64,000 nucleotides of DNA from NCBI GenBank assembly GCA_016722575.1, contig JADKIY010000002.1:310001-374000 (forward strand), given 5' to 3'. The DNA is from Elusimicrobiota bacterium (GTDB lineage Bacteria; Elusimicrobiota; Elusimicrobia; FEN-1173). The notes beneath the pieces were generated by a model that did not search any database, was not told the DNA's origin, and worked only from the letters and a program-made list of their open reading frames with translations. Both the position numbers and the translations under genes were made by a program. Positions 34,157 to 42,868 of the stretch are shown in pieces (positions within the stretch are counted from its first letter, which is position 1; each line of letters begins with the position of its first letter).

Positions 34157-35449
34157 CTACCGCCCGCCGTTCCGCACCCGCACGGTGACCGACGGGCGGG
34201 CGAAAAGGGCTTGGGCTTCCCGGTGCAAATCCTCGGCCGTGACGGCGCCGATGTCCGCCGGGTATTGGACGTCGTAGGCCAGACCCTTGCCCAGGAGTTC
34301 CCACCAGCCCAGATACCAGGCGATGCGCGAGTTGGTCTGGTGGTCCATCAGGTAGTGGCCCTGGAGAAGGTTTTTGGCGTCGTTCAGTTCGTCCTCCGAG
34401 GGTTTCCGGGAAACGAAATCCGCGACCACCGAGTGAATTTTCTTTTCCGCCAGGTCCAGGTTCTTGGGGTCGGTCCCGGCGTAAATGACGAGCGCGCTTC
34501 CGGCGGCCCGGGAGGCGTAGAAGGACGACACCTCGTAGGCCAGCCCCGCCCGCTCCCGAACGACGGTAAAGAGGGGCGAGCTCATGCCCGCGCCCAAAAG
34601 CGCGTTGATGAGTTTGATTTTGGGATACCGGGCGTCCGTCACGGGCGCGCCGGGGAAACCGAGCATGACGTACCCCTGCTCAAAATTTCGTTTCTCCTCG
34701 ACCGCGCGGGACTGGGCCGGGTAGGTCACCGGGCCCGCCACCGTCGGGGCCGAGGAAGCCTCGGCGCGCCAGCGGGACGCCAGGCCCTCCACCCACTTTT
34801 CGGTTTCGGCGGCGTCCAGGGGGCCCACGGTCACCAGCACCGCGCCCCGGGGCGACAGCCGCGCCGCGTGCCACTTCACCAACTCCTCCCGGCTGAGGGC
34901 TTTGACCGTTTTCTCGGTGCCTTCGTCGGGCCGGCCGTACGCGTGGTCGCCGAAAAGCTCCCGGCGGAACCGTTCCTCGGCCACGTTGAAAATATGTTCG
35001 TGCCGGGTGCGGATGGAGTTCAAGAGCGCCTCCCGCTCCTTTTCGATTTCGTCGGCCGGCAGGGTGGGGTGAAACACGATGTCCTCGAAGAGTTCCCGGG
35101 TTTGGGGCCAGTTGTCGGCGATCACCTGCCCGCCGACGGCCACGAAATCCTCCTGGGCGTCGATGCCGAAGGCCGCCCCCAGGGATTCCATTTGCTGGGC
35201 GATCTGGAGGGCGTTGCGCGTGGGCGTGCCTTTGATCCACACGGCCGAGAGCAGGCGCGTGACCCCGGCCCGGTCGGCGGGCTCCACGGCGTCGCCGCCC
35301 GGCAAAAACAGCTCGGCCGCGACGATGCGGTTGTGGGTGACGGTCCGGTGGATCCAGGTCAGCCCGTTGTCGAACCGGCGGACCCGGGGGGCCTCAACGG
35401 CGGCGGCGGGAGCGGACATAAGACAGACCAGCAGTAAAAATCGTTTCAC
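34157..35449 (-). CDS. M16 family peptidase homologue lacking the zinc site
   Basis: A 430-residue exported protein (signal MKRFLLLVCLMSAPAAAVEA) with the full M16 two-domain fold, including the C-terminal block LGAGMSSPLFTVVRERAGLAYEVSSF. The HxxEH zinc motif is absent: residues 65-69 read RLLSA where the partner has HFLEH. M16 proteins often work as a catalytic plus non-catalytic pair, and the catalytic partner is encoded 6 bp upstream. This copy should be the substrate-binding subunit. The start is a GTG at 35449. Confidence 0.9.
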   Translation of the reverse strand: MKRFLLLVCLMSAPAAAVEAPRVRRFDNGLTWIHRTVTHNRIVAAELFLPGGDAVEPADRAGVTRLLSAVWIKGTPTRNALQIAQQMESLGAAFGIDAQEDFVAVGGQVIADNWPQTRELFEDIVFHPTLPADEIEKEREALLNSIRTRHEHIFNVAEERFRRELFGDHAYGRPDEGTEKTVKALSREELVKWHAARLSPRGAVLVTVGPLDAAETEKWVEGLASRWRAEASSAPTVAGPVTYPAQSRAVEEKRNFEQGYVMLGFPGAPVTDARYPKIKLINALLGAGMSSPLFTVVRERAGLAYEVSSFYASRAAGSALVIYAGTDPKNLDLAEKKIHSVVADFVSRKPSEDELNDAKNLLQGHYLMDHQTNSRIAWYLGWWELLGKGLAYDVQYPADIGAVTAEDLHREAQALFARPSVTVRVRNGGR

Positions 35450-35455
35450 GGGGGT

Positions 35456-36772
35456 TCAGCGGCCTCCTCCGGCGGGACGGGGTTTGACGACGACCCCGGA
35501 GAGGGGCCGGCCCAGGGAGTATTTCGAGAGGGCCCGGCCGAGGTCCGCCGCGGTCACCCGGTCCAGTTTGGTCAAATAGGTTTCCAAGACTTCGGGCGCG
35601 CCGAGCACGGTGTAGAAGCCCCACTGGGAGGCCTGGCCGTGGTAGGTTTCCTGGCCGAAGAGCCAGGAACTGCGGATCTGGGCCTTGGCGCGGTCCACCT
35701 CGTCGGGGGTGAACCCGTTGAACTCCACGTCGCCCAACAGGAAGAACACGTCGTTGGGCAGGGAATTGGTTTTTTCCGGCGGGCATTCGGCGAAAATCCC
35801 GAAGGCGCCCGAACCCGAATGGGTGATGAAGCTCGCGCTGATGGACCAGACCTGCCGTTTTTCCTCCCGCAGCTTCTGGTAGAGGCGGGAGCTTTGCCCG
35901 CCGCCCAGGGCCGTCGACAGCACGTCCATGACCACCTGGTCCGGGTCTTTCAACGTGGGCCCCACGAACCCCAGGGCCACGTGGGCCTGCTGGGCCTTGT
36001 CGTTGTAAATTTGCTTGACGGTGGGTTCCGCGGCGGGCGGTTCCAACAAGCGCGGCTGGGGCGGGGTGGGCCCGGCCGGGAGCGCGCCGAAAATCTTCTT
36101 GATCTTTTTCTCCACGTCGGCCCGTTTCACGTCCCCGGCCACCACGACCACGATGTTGTTGGGGACGTAGAAAAGGGCGTGCTGGCGGACCATCAAGTCC
36201 CGGGTCATGGCCGTGATGGTTTCGACGCTGCCGATCACCTGCTGGCGGTAAGCGGTGCGTTGGTAAAGCCCTTCCAGGAAAACGTCCCAGAGGTCCGAGC
36301 GCGGGTCGTCGTTTCGGCGTTTGATCTCCTCCAGAATGACTTTGCGCTCTTTTTCAAATTCCACCGGCGGAAAGGCCGGCCGCATGACGGATTCGGCCAG
36401 CACGTCGAAGGCCTTTTCCCATTGTTTGGAGGGAATGTCGATGTAGTATTGGGTGGTTTCGCCGCCGGTGGCGGCGTTGATGGAGCCGCCGTTGGACTCG
36501 ACGATCTTCGAAATCTCGTTGGCCGAGATTTTGTCGGTCCCCTTGAAGATCATGTGCTCCAGGAAGTGGGAGACGCCCGAGGTGGGGCCTTCTTCGTTGA
36601 CGCCCCCGCACCGCACCCAGATCTGCAGGGAGACGACGGGGGAGGCGTGGTCTTCCAGCACCACGGTGTGGAGTCCGTTGGACAGGCGCTTCACCGATCC
36701 GGCCTGGGCGGTCACGACGGTCATCAGCGTTCCCACGATTCCCAGGGCGGCGGCGCGGAAGCGGTTCCGCAT
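35456..36772 (-). CDS. M16 family zinc metallopeptidase, exported
   Basis: A 438-residue M16 peptidase with signal peptide (FRAAALGIVGTLMTVVTAQA). The inverted zinc motif H69-F-L-E72-H73 is intact, with the third ligand Glu in RKVILEEIKR (about 148) and the C-terminal LGGGQSSRLYQKLREEKRQVW block. It degrades peptides, probably in the periplasm, together with the zinc-less partner downstream. Products could feed the adjacent peptide importer. The ATG at 36772 shares one base with the AsnC-domain gene stop (TGATG). Confidence 0.92.
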   Translation of the reverse strand: MRNRFRAAALGIVGTLMTVVTAQAGSVKRLSNGLHTVVLEDHASPVVSLQIWVRCGGVNEEGPTSGVSHFLEHMIFKGTDKISANEISKIVESNGGSINAATGGETTQYYIDIPSKQWEKAFDVLAESVMRPAFPPVEFEKERKVILEEIKRRNDDPRSDLWDVFLEGLYQRTAYRQQVIGSVETITAMTRDLMVRQHALFYVPNNIVVVVAGDVKRADVEKKIKKIFGALPAGPTPPQPRLLEPPAAEPTVKQIYNDKAQQAHVALGFVGPTLKDPDQVVMDVLSTALGGGQSSRLYQKLREEKRQVWSISASFITHSGSGAFGIFAECPPEKTNSLPNDVFFLLGDVEFNGFTPDEVDRAKAQIRSSWLFGQETYHGQASQWGFYTVLGAPEVLETYLTKLDRVTAADLGRALSKYSLGRPLSGVVVKPRPAGGGR

Positions 36773-37005
36773 CAGATGGCCGTCGTGACCAGGGTTTCCG
36801 TGGAGGCGACTCCCGGAATGGCCCGGATCTTCTCGACGACCACGTGGGTCATGGAAGGCAAATCTTCGGCTTCGACGTCCACCACCAAATCCCACCGGCC
36901 GTACACGGCGGAGGTGTGGGCGACCCCTTTGGTTTCCTTGATCTGCTTGAGCGTCTGCTTTTCGCGCCCCGCGTTCAAACGAACCAGCACCAATCCCGTC
37001 ACCAT
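36772..37005 (-). CDS. Stand-alone Lrp/AsnC ligand-binding domain protein
   Basis: A 77-residue protein consisting only of an Lrp/AsnC effector (RAM) domain: residues 1-75 show the beta-alpha-beta-beta-alpha-beta order with GLVLVRLNAG, YGRWDLVVDVEAED and IRAIPGVASTETLV. There is no DNA-binding helix-turn-helix. Such proteins bind amino acids and may modulate a full-length regulator. It sits in front of the peptidase and peptide-importer genes, so an amino-acid-sensing role in that operon is plausible. A GGGGAGGA site precedes the ATG. Confidence 0.88.
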   Translation of the reverse strand: MVTGLVLVRLNAGREKQTLKQIKETKGVAHTSAVYGRWDLVVDVEAEDLPSMTHVVVEKIRAIPGVASTETLVTTAI

Positions 37006-37026
37006 GGTTCCTCCCCTTGAAGTCCT

Positions 37027-37698
37027 TTAAACTCGCCGCCGGGGCTTGAGACACCGGTCGGGCGGAAATCCGATGGGGTCCCAGGCCAGGCGCCCCACCC
37101 AGGGCCGCGCGGCCGCCCGGGTCAAACCGATCTTGATTCTCCCCAACGACAAGGTGCGCGTGGCGCGAATCGCGTCCCCCGCGGCCCGCCCGGTGTCGGC
37201 GTCCAATCCCGAAGGCACGTCCACGGCCAACACCGGCCGGCCGTCGGCGTTCACCGCGCGGACCAACTCCGCCGTCGGGGGCCTTAAGGGGCCGCGGGCG
37301 CCGACGCCCACCAGGGCGTCGATCCACAGCCGGCAACCCGTCGTGAATTTTACCAACTTTTGGGCCCCGTCGAAGACGCGCCAGGGGATTTTCATCCGTC
37401 GAAGGGACGGCCAAAAGACCCGGGCGTCGGGGCCGAACCGGGCCGGCGGCCGGGCCAGGACCAGGCGCACCTTCCGCCCCGCCGAAAAAAGCCACCGCGC
37501 GGCCGCCAAACCGTCCCCGCCGTTGTTCCCCGTTCCGCACAACACGGCCACGGGGCCCCGGGCCATTCGAAGGGCTTCCGCCGCCACCGCGCGACCGGCG
37601 TTTTCCATGAGGACCGCCGTCGGCAGGCCGAAGTCCCGAACCACGCGGCGGTCCAGCGCCCGCATCGCGCGGACGTCGACGGGCCGGGGGCGTATCAT
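37027..37698 (-). CDS. nnrE: NAD(P)H-hydrate epimerase (YjeF N-terminal type)
   Basis: A 223-residue protein matching YjeF_N/NnrE, which epimerises damaged NADHX/NADPHX for repair. Features: MRALDRRVVRDFGLPTAVLMENAG, VLCGTGNNGGDGLAAARWL, WIDALVGVGARGPLRPP and VDVPSGLDADTG. The dehydratase (YjeF_C) half often fused to it is missing and not seen nearby. The ATG at 37698 overlaps the TM2-like stop as ATGA; the frame extends upstream within that gene. Confidence 0.88.
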   Translation of the reverse strand: MIRPRPVDVRAMRALDRRVVRDFGLPTAVLMENAGRAVAAEALRMARGPVAVLCGTGNNGGDGLAAARWLFSAGRKVRLVLARPPARFGPDARVFWPSLRRMKIPWRVFDGAQKLVKFTTGCRLWIDALVGVGARGPLRPPTAELVRAVNADGRPVLAVDVPSGLDADTGRAAGDAIRATRTLSLGRIKIGLTRAAARPWVGRLAWDPIGFPPDRCLKPRRRV

Positions 37699-38051
37699 TT
37701 GGGCGAGGCGGACCCCGCTTCGCGCCGGGCCTTGGCCCGGGCGCCCAAAAAGGCGTCCAGCACGCACACCGCCCAGAGGCCGGTGAAAAGCCACTCAAAC
37801 ACCGTCAGCATTTGACCGTGCTCCACCCAGAGGCGGGTGACCATGGCTTTGGCCTCCAACACCGAAATCAATCCATTGCCCGGCGGCATCGTCTGGGCCA
37901 GGGCAAGGGTCAAGGCCACGAACAGGGCAAACGCCAGGGCCAGGGCGGCGCCGATGAAAACCATTCCCTTTTTCTTCTCCCCGTTGTAAATCTGGCCGGC
38001 CCCGGGAAGGACGAAGGCGGACAACAACACGGCAACGACGGTGGGCATCAT
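37695..38051 (-). CDS. TM2-like small membrane protein
   Basis: A 118-residue protein with three hydrophobic segments (VVAVLLSAFVLPGAGQIYNG, VFIGAALALAFALFVALTLA, FEWLFTGLWAVCVLDAFLG). The PGAGQIYNGEKKKG turn is typical of TM2-like and DUF5683-like small membrane proteins. Function unknown. Two ATGs are adjacent at 38051 and 38048; the first overlaps the endonuclease V-like stop as ATGA. Confidence 0.75.
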   Translation of the reverse strand: MMPTVVAVLLSAFVLPGAGQIYNGEKKKGMVFIGAALALAFALFVALTLALAQTMPPGNGLISVLEAKAMVTRLWVEHGQMLTVFEWLFTGLWAVCVLDAFLGARAKARREAGSASPK

Positions 38052-38770
38052 TTCTTTTTCCCTCTTTTCTTGGACGCGGCCCGGGGCCGGGACAGCGACC
38101 GACGTTTTTTCGCCTCCGGAGCCAGAACCCAAAAGGGGTCCGGCGCTGAACGGCCTTCGAGCAACGCCAACGCCACGTCGATGGCCGGCAACACGCCGAC
38201 CCGGTGGCCGGGAGACACGAACAAAGGGTCTTTGTAGGCCAGGGCCCGGAGGGCCACGCCCAGGGGTTCCCCGCCCGCGTCCTTAATGAACACGTGGGCG
38301 CCGTCCAACCCGGGGGGCGGCGTTTCCCAGGTGCCGTAATCGCAGAGGGTGGACACCCCGAAACAGGGCCGGTCCACGGCCACGCCCAGATGGCAGGCCA
38401 CGCCGAACCGCCGCCGGTGGGCGATGCCCGCCCCGTTCACCATCAAGACGTCCGCCGGGGTTTGAAAACGCTCCAGCAAAGCGCGCAAAATCGGCACTTC
38501 CCGAAACCCCTCGAGCCCGGGCACGAACGGGAACAAGTCGGCGGCGTTCCATTCCACCACGGCCCGTTCCAGCACTTCCCGGGTGGACCAGCGGACCACC
38601 GCGCCCTGGGCGCGCACCCGCCCGCGCCGCTCGATCGGGTCGAATTGCAGCACCGCCACCGTGCGTCCCGGGGCGAAAGCGGCCGCGTCCACCCGCTGAT
38701 TCACTTGGGCGGCCAGGCGGCTTTGCCATTCCTCCGCCTGATCCAACGTCAGGTTTTTCGGCGGTTCCAT
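38048..38770 (-). CDS. Endonuclease V-like protein with altered active site
   Basis: A 240-residue protein matching endonuclease V (deoxyinosine repair, Nfi). D44 (FDP), E91 (PGLEGFRE) and H189 (SPGHRVGV) align with the E. coli catalytic residues, but the third acidic residue of the VDGxGxxHPRRxG motif is Asn: the protein has VNGAGIAHRRRFG with N112. Loss of this Asp should impair metal binding, so the enzyme may be weak, inactive or repurposed. It carries a lysine-rich C-terminal tail. It is the first gene of the coupled leftward run; its ATG lies 96 bp from a divergent gene. Confidence 0.85.
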   Translation of the reverse strand: MEPPKNLTLDQAEEWQSRLAAQVNQRVDAAAFAPGRTVAVLQFDPIERRGRVRAQGAVVRWSTREVLERAVVEWNAADLFPFVPGLEGFREVPILRALLERFQTPADVLMVNGAGIAHRRRFGVACHLGVAVDRPCFGVSTLCDYGTWETPPPGLDGAHVFIKDAGGEPLGVALRALAYKDPLFVSPGHRVGVLPAIDVALALLEGRSAPDPFWVLAPEAKKRRSLSRPRAASKKRGKKK

Positions 38771-38866
38771 GAAGAGCCATTGTCGCTTTTTTCCCCCCGG
38801 GAGACAATTGCGCGCCCCGGCGGCCGCGCCCTTGCGGCGGGGCCGTCCGAGGCTTACAATTGAGTC

Positions 38867-40381
38867 ATGAAGGATCACGAAGGCCTCGTGCGGCGGCACG
38901 ACAAATACCAATTTGAAGTCAAACTCGGCTACGACCTCACCCCCCACCATCGGCGGGACCGTTACCGCGTCGAAACCTTTTTTTTCCTGCCGGAAAACCT
39001 GGACGTCAACGAATCCACTTATTCCAAGGGCCAGTTCTACCGGGATTTACTGCTTTACATCCGGTTTCGAACGCCGGACTTTTCCTTGGCCGCCCTCCTG
39101 GACCCGGCCCAGGAGCGCTCCCCCCTCCAGCGCGTCCCGGCCAAACTGACCGCTTTTTTGGAATCCCCCTCGGTCCGCAACGCCCGGGCCCTGGATTACG
39201 AACTGCGCTTGATGGGGTGCGTCGTCAAAAACGCCCTGCGGGAGCAATCCCGGGAGATCGAACCCCTTCTGGAAAAACCCGGCGGGGGCGCCGACGCCCG
39301 GGACCGATTGGCCCGCTACCGCGAAGACGTCCGGGCGGTGCTCGCCCGTTACCGTTCCCTGCGGGATCGCTTCCACACCCCGGGCGTCCCGGCCGGACTG
39401 CGCGCGACCTTCGCCTTCGCCGACGAATACATGAGCCTCCTGGTGGAAGGCCGCACCCACGATCTGCTCCAACGGGTCCAGGCCCTGAACGCCCCGGCCT
39501 ACGCTGAAACCGAAACCGGCCTGGCCGCCGTCGTGATCGACGAAATCCAATACCGGAAAACCCGGGGTTATCCATCGATCGTCGCGGAAAGCCAGGACAA
39601 CGAGACCTTCGTCTTTCGCCAAAGCGTCCTGAAGAAATTCATCACCAGCGCCCTGCACCTGGTGGTCCGGACCGAAGAGGAAGGCAAAGGGTTGGAGCAA
39701 ATGGCCATGGCCATCGGGGCCGGCATCGCCATGCTGTTCGCGACGACCATCGCCTTCTACTACCAGAAAGTCTACGGCACCCTGTCCCTGGGGTTCTTCG
39801 GGGTCCTGGTGGTCAGCTACATGTTCAAGGACCGTCTCAAGGCCGTGGTCCAGCATTACCTCCAGCGCCGCCTGGCCCGGCACCTGTTCGACCAGGCCAC
39901 CAACATCCACGACCCCTTCAACCGGATCAAGATCGGCGTCTGCCGGGAAGCCGTGGGCTTTGTGCCGGAGCGCCGCCTGGATCCCCACGTCCTGCGCCTG
40001 AGGGACCGGGACCACATCACGGAAATCGAGAACACCTGGCGAGCGGAAAAAGTTCTGCACTACGTGAAGGAGATCACGCTCTTCAGCCGGCGATTCTGGA
40101 AGAACCACTCCCGCAAGGAAGGCATCACCGACATCGTGCGCTTCAACCTGCGCAATTTCCTGCTGAAGATGGACGAGCCGACCACGGACCTCTACTACTT
40201 AAAGGAAGGCCGCTCCGTTATGGTCCGGGGGACCCGGGTCTACCACGTGAACATCGTTATCAAATTCGTCTCCGACGACTACACCCGCTACGAGCGCCTC
40301 CGCCTGGTCTTGAACCGCGAGGGCTTGAAAGCCGTCGAACCCGTGGGCAGCGACACCGTCCCCGGCCCCGCCGAAGATTAA
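38867..40381 (+). CDS. Large membrane-associated protein of unknown function
   Basis: A 504-residue protein. The N-terminal 260 residues are soluble and charged (YQFEVKLGYDLTPHHRRDRY, helical DARDRLARYREDVRAVLARY). Two adjacent membrane helices follow at about 283-320 (MAIGAGIAMLFATTIAFYY and LGFFGVLVVSYMFKD), then a C-terminal region rich in His and Arg (RRFWKNHSRKEGITDIVRF) ending in a VMVRGTRVYHVNIVIKF strand. No family recognised; both large parts probably face the cytoplasm. It is the only rightward gene between 25.5 and 64 kb. The end overlaps the convergent metal permease gene by 4 bp. Confidence 0.8.
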   Translation: MKDHEGLVRRHDKYQFEVKLGYDLTPHHRRDRYRVETFFFLPENLDVNESTYSKGQFYRDLLLYIRFRTPDFSLAALLDPAQERSPLQRVPAKLTAFLESPSVRNARALDYELRLMGCVVKNALREQSREIEPLLEKPGGGADARDRLARYREDVRAVLARYRSLRDRFHTPGVPAGLRATFAFADEYMSLLVEGRTHDLLQRVQALNAPAYAETETGLAAVVIDEIQYRKTRGYPSIVAESQDNETFVFRQSVLKKFITSALHLVVRTEEEGKGLEQMAMAIGAGIAMLFATTIAFYYQKVYGTLSLGFFGVLVVSYMFKDRLKAVVQHYLQRRLARHLFDQATNIHDPFNRIKIGVCREAVGFVPERRLDPHVLRLRDRDHITEIENTWRAEKVLHYVKEITLFSRRFWKNHSRKEGITDIVRFNLRNFLLKMDEPTTDLYYLKEGRSVMVRGTRVYHVNIVIKFVSDDYTRYERLRLVLNREGLKAVEPVGSDTVPGPAED

Positions 40382-41193
40382 TCCGCCCGCCCCCGGGCCC
40401 AGGCGGTGAGGCGGGCGCCCAGGGTCGCGCCCGCCAACAGCGCCGCCACCAAAGGCCCCGTCGGCAGGTCCCACCGAACCGAAAACACGAATCCCAGAAG
40501 GGTCGCGACGACGGCCGTTCCCGCGGCTCCCACAAAGACATTTCTGAGACGCGCCCCGGAGGTGAGCCCCGCCGTGGCGGGCAATAAAAGATAGGCGAAG
40601 GCCAACAGGACGCCCACGATGTGGATCGCGAGCGTCATGGCGACGGCGAACAACAAGTTGAAAGCGAAGGTCCATCGGGCCACCCGCACCCCCGCCACTT
40701 CGGCGGAGACGGGATCGAAGCTCACCCACACCCAACGGTAAAATCCAAGCCCCAAGGTCGCCGTGGTCGCCAGAAAAAGACCCAGGGCTTCCTTCACTTC
40801 GGTTCCCGTCAGGGCCAGCACGTTGCCGAAGAAGAGGCTTAAGGTCTCCGATTCCCCCCGGGGCGCCTTGGCGAGCACCAAAACGGCCCCGGCCGCGCCC
40901 AACACGTAGAGGGACGCCACCCAGGAATCGGGCCGCGTGCGCCGTCCGTTGGAAAGGCGCGTGAGCAAATACATCCCCAGAGCCACAAAACACAAGGCCA
41001 GCGCGTCCGCCCCCCAGTGCCAGCCCAGGGCCACGCCGATCACCGTGCCCAGCCCCGCCCACTGGGACACCGCGAGCCCCGAAAAGGCCATCCGCCGTAG
41101 AGTGAGGAAAACCCCGAGAAGGGACAGCGACAACCCGATCAAGAGCCCGGCCGCCAGGGCCGTGCGCATGAAATCCATCGCGAAAACGTTCAA
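40378..41193 (-). CDS. Zinc/manganese ABC transporter permease (ZnuB/MntB family)
   Basis: A 271-residue ABC-3 family permease with seven to eight helices: FMRTALAAGLLIGLSLSLLG, LTLRRMAFSGLAVSQWAGLG and SFDPVSAEVAGVRV are the family blocks. I use the TTG at 41193, which overlaps the ATPase stop by 4 bp (TTGA), has GGAGGG upstream and gives the full family N-terminus (NVFAMDFMRTALAAG). The ATG at 41178 is the alternative. It forms the channel for the metal delivered by the binding protein. Confidence 0.88.
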   Translation of the reverse strand: MNVFAMDFMRTALAAGLLIGLSLSLLGVFLTLRRMAFSGLAVSQWAGLGTVIGVALGWHWGADALALCFVALGMYLLTRLSNGRRTRPDSWVASLYVLGAAGAVLVLAKAPRGESETLSLFFGNVLALTGTEVKEALGLFLATTATLGLGFYRWVWVSFDPVSAEVAGVRVARWTFAFNLLFAVAMTLAIHIVGVLLAFAYLLLPATAGLTSGARLRNVFVGAAGTAVVATLLGFVFSVRWDLPTGPLVAALLAGATLGARLTAWARGRAD

Positions 41194-41954
41194 TGGGCCC
41201 TCCGTCGGGGCATGGCCCATTTCATGCCCTCCTGCTCCAGGTAGGCGAAGGGCGCGCCGTAAATTTCCTCCAACCGGTTCGTGGTGGTCAACTCCCCGGG
41301 CGTGGTATCCACCACCCGGCCGTCGGCGAAGAGGAGAATGCGGTCCGTGAAGTTCAGCGGAATTTGCAGGGAATGACTGACCAACAGGATCGTCAGGTTT
41401 TGGGTCCGAAGCCCGGCGATCAATTCCAGGAGGTCCCGTTCCGCCACAACGTCCAACCCCTTGGTGGGTTCGTCCAACACCAGCACGTCGGGGGATTGGC
41501 AGAGGGCCTGGGCCAGCACGGCCCGTTGACGCTGTCCGCCGGACACTTCCCCCAACAGCCGCTCGGCGATGGGGAGGACGCCCGTGCGATCCAGGGCCTC
41601 TTCCACCGCTCGCCGCTCGGCTTCGCTCCGCCCGCCGCCCCAACGGCGGGCCTTTTGGGCCAACGCCACGGTTTGACGGATGGTCAAGGGCCACCGAACG
41701 TCCATGCCGTCGGCCTGGGGCACATAGGCGAACCGCGGCCCCGACCGACGAGTCACCTCGCCCGACCGCGGGGCCAAGAGGCCCAGGGCCGTTCGAAGGA
41801 AGGTCGTCTTGCCCGACCCGTTGGGGCCCACCAGGCCCACGGCCTCGCCCTCGTTGATATCCACGGTCACGTCCCGGAGAACGCTCGCCCCCCGGTAACC
41901 CACGTCCACTTTTTGAAAGCGGATCAGAGGTTCCGTTCCTTTCCCCGCGTTCAA
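41190..41954 (-). CDS. Zinc/manganese ABC transporter ATPase (ZnuC/MntC family)
   Basis: A 254-residue ATPase with Walker A GPNGSGKTT, Q-loop in FAYVPQADGMD, signature VSGGQRQRAVLAQAL, Walker B VLVLDEPTKGLD and switch His in VSHSL. The YVPQ-x-x-x-x-D-x-x-W-P-L motif is characteristic of metal ABC-3 ATPases. Coupled by 4-bp overlaps to the binding-protein and permease genes. Confidence 0.9.
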   Translation of the reverse strand: MNAGKGTEPLIRFQKVDVGYRGASVLRDVTVDINEGEAVGLVGPNGSGKTTFLRTALGLLAPRSGEVTRRSGPRFAYVPQADGMDVRWPLTIRQTVALAQKARRWGGGRSEAERRAVEEALDRTGVLPIAERLLGEVSGGQRQRAVLAQALCQSPDVLVLDEPTKGLDVVAERDLLELIAGLRTQNLTILLVSHSLQIPLNFTDRILLFADGRVVDTTPGELTTTNRLEEIYGAPFAYLEQEGMKWAMPRRRAH

Positions 41955-42868
41955 GAGGGCGTCCGCCCGGAGGCCAAAATCCCCCGCACGTTGCTCTCCA
42001 TGGCCGAAAGATAATCCACGGCCTCCGGCACCGCCTCGGGCACCAGCGCGATGGTGACCACCCGGGCCCCCGTGGCCCGGGCCAGAGCCTCCGCCGTTCG
42101 AATTTCATACTGGGGCATGGTCAGAATCAGCGACACCTTTTGGGCCTTCATCAACCCGATCAGTTCCGAGGTGTGGGAGGGGCTCGGCGGGATGCCGGGC
42201 TTGGGTTCGATTTCCCCCACCGACACCAGGCCGAAGTGCGACGCGAAGTAAACCAGGTTTCGGTGGTAACTCACGAAGGGCGCGCCTTTGAGCGCCGCCA
42301 GGCGCTTGTCCCAATCGGCGATTTTGGCGTTCAGCCGACCGACAAAGTCCTCGGCGTTCTTTTTATAGACATCGGCGTGGGACGGGTCCAGGGCGGCCAT
42401 TTTGGCCGCCAAGCCCCGGGCCACGGGCGCGGCGTTGGAGGGATCCCCCAGGTAATGGGGATTTCCCCCGGGGTGGACGTCCCCCTCCGCCCGGCTCAGG
42501 TTGGTCGGGACTTCCAGGATTTTGACGAAGGTCGACGCGTCCACAAACCCCGGCGCGCCCGGCTGAAGGCGCGGATTGCGCGCCCCCTGCAACAGAAGCG
42601 GCGCCCACCCGACCTCCAATTCCAAGCCGGTCTGAATAAAGAGATCGGCGTTCCGAAGTTTCAGGATCAAAGACGGCTTGGCCTCCACGAAATGCGGGTC
42701 CTGAAAACCCCGGGAGAGGCAATCCACCGTCGCCAGGGTTCCCCCCACTTGCCGGGCCAAATCGGCCAAGTCCGGCGTCGTGGCGACCACCCGAAGGGAA
42801 CCGGCCGCCCGCGCCACGGCAAACCCGGTCAACAACGAAAACAAAAGAAGAGAAATTTTCTTTGTCAC
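41951..42868 (-). CDS. Zinc/manganese ABC transporter periplasmic binding protein (ZnuA-like)
   Basis: A 305-residue cluster A-I metal-binding protein with signal peptide (LLLFSLLTGFAVARAAG). Likely ligands: His in GFQDPHFVEAKPS, His in GGNPHYLGDP and His in FVSYHRNLVYFASHFG. The His/Asp-rich loop of classic ZnuA is absent, so zinc versus manganese cannot be settled; the porin-like protein upstream suggests an outer-membrane step for the same metal. The start is a GTG at 42868 with GGAGGATATC upstream. Confidence 0.88.
   Translation of the reverse strand: MTKKISLLLFSLLTGFAVARAAGSLRVVATTPDLADLARQVGGTLATVDCLSRGFQDPHFVEAKPSLILKLRNADLFIQTGLELEVGWAPLLLQGARNPRLQPGAPGFVDASTFVKILEVPTNLSRAEGDVHPGGNPHYLGDPSNAAPVARGLAAKMAALDPSHADVYKKNAEDFVGRLNAKIADWDKRLAALKGAPFVSYHRNLVYFASHFGLVSVGEIEPKPGIPPSPSHTSELIGLMKAQKVSLILTMPQYEIRTAEALARATGARVVTIALVPEAVPEAVDYLSAMESNVRGILASGRTPS

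Noticed and set aside
32547..34277. 576-residue rightward frame opposite the peptide-binding protein gene
   Set aside because: No domain, shadow composition; the opposite strand is a canonical SBP-5 lipoprotein.
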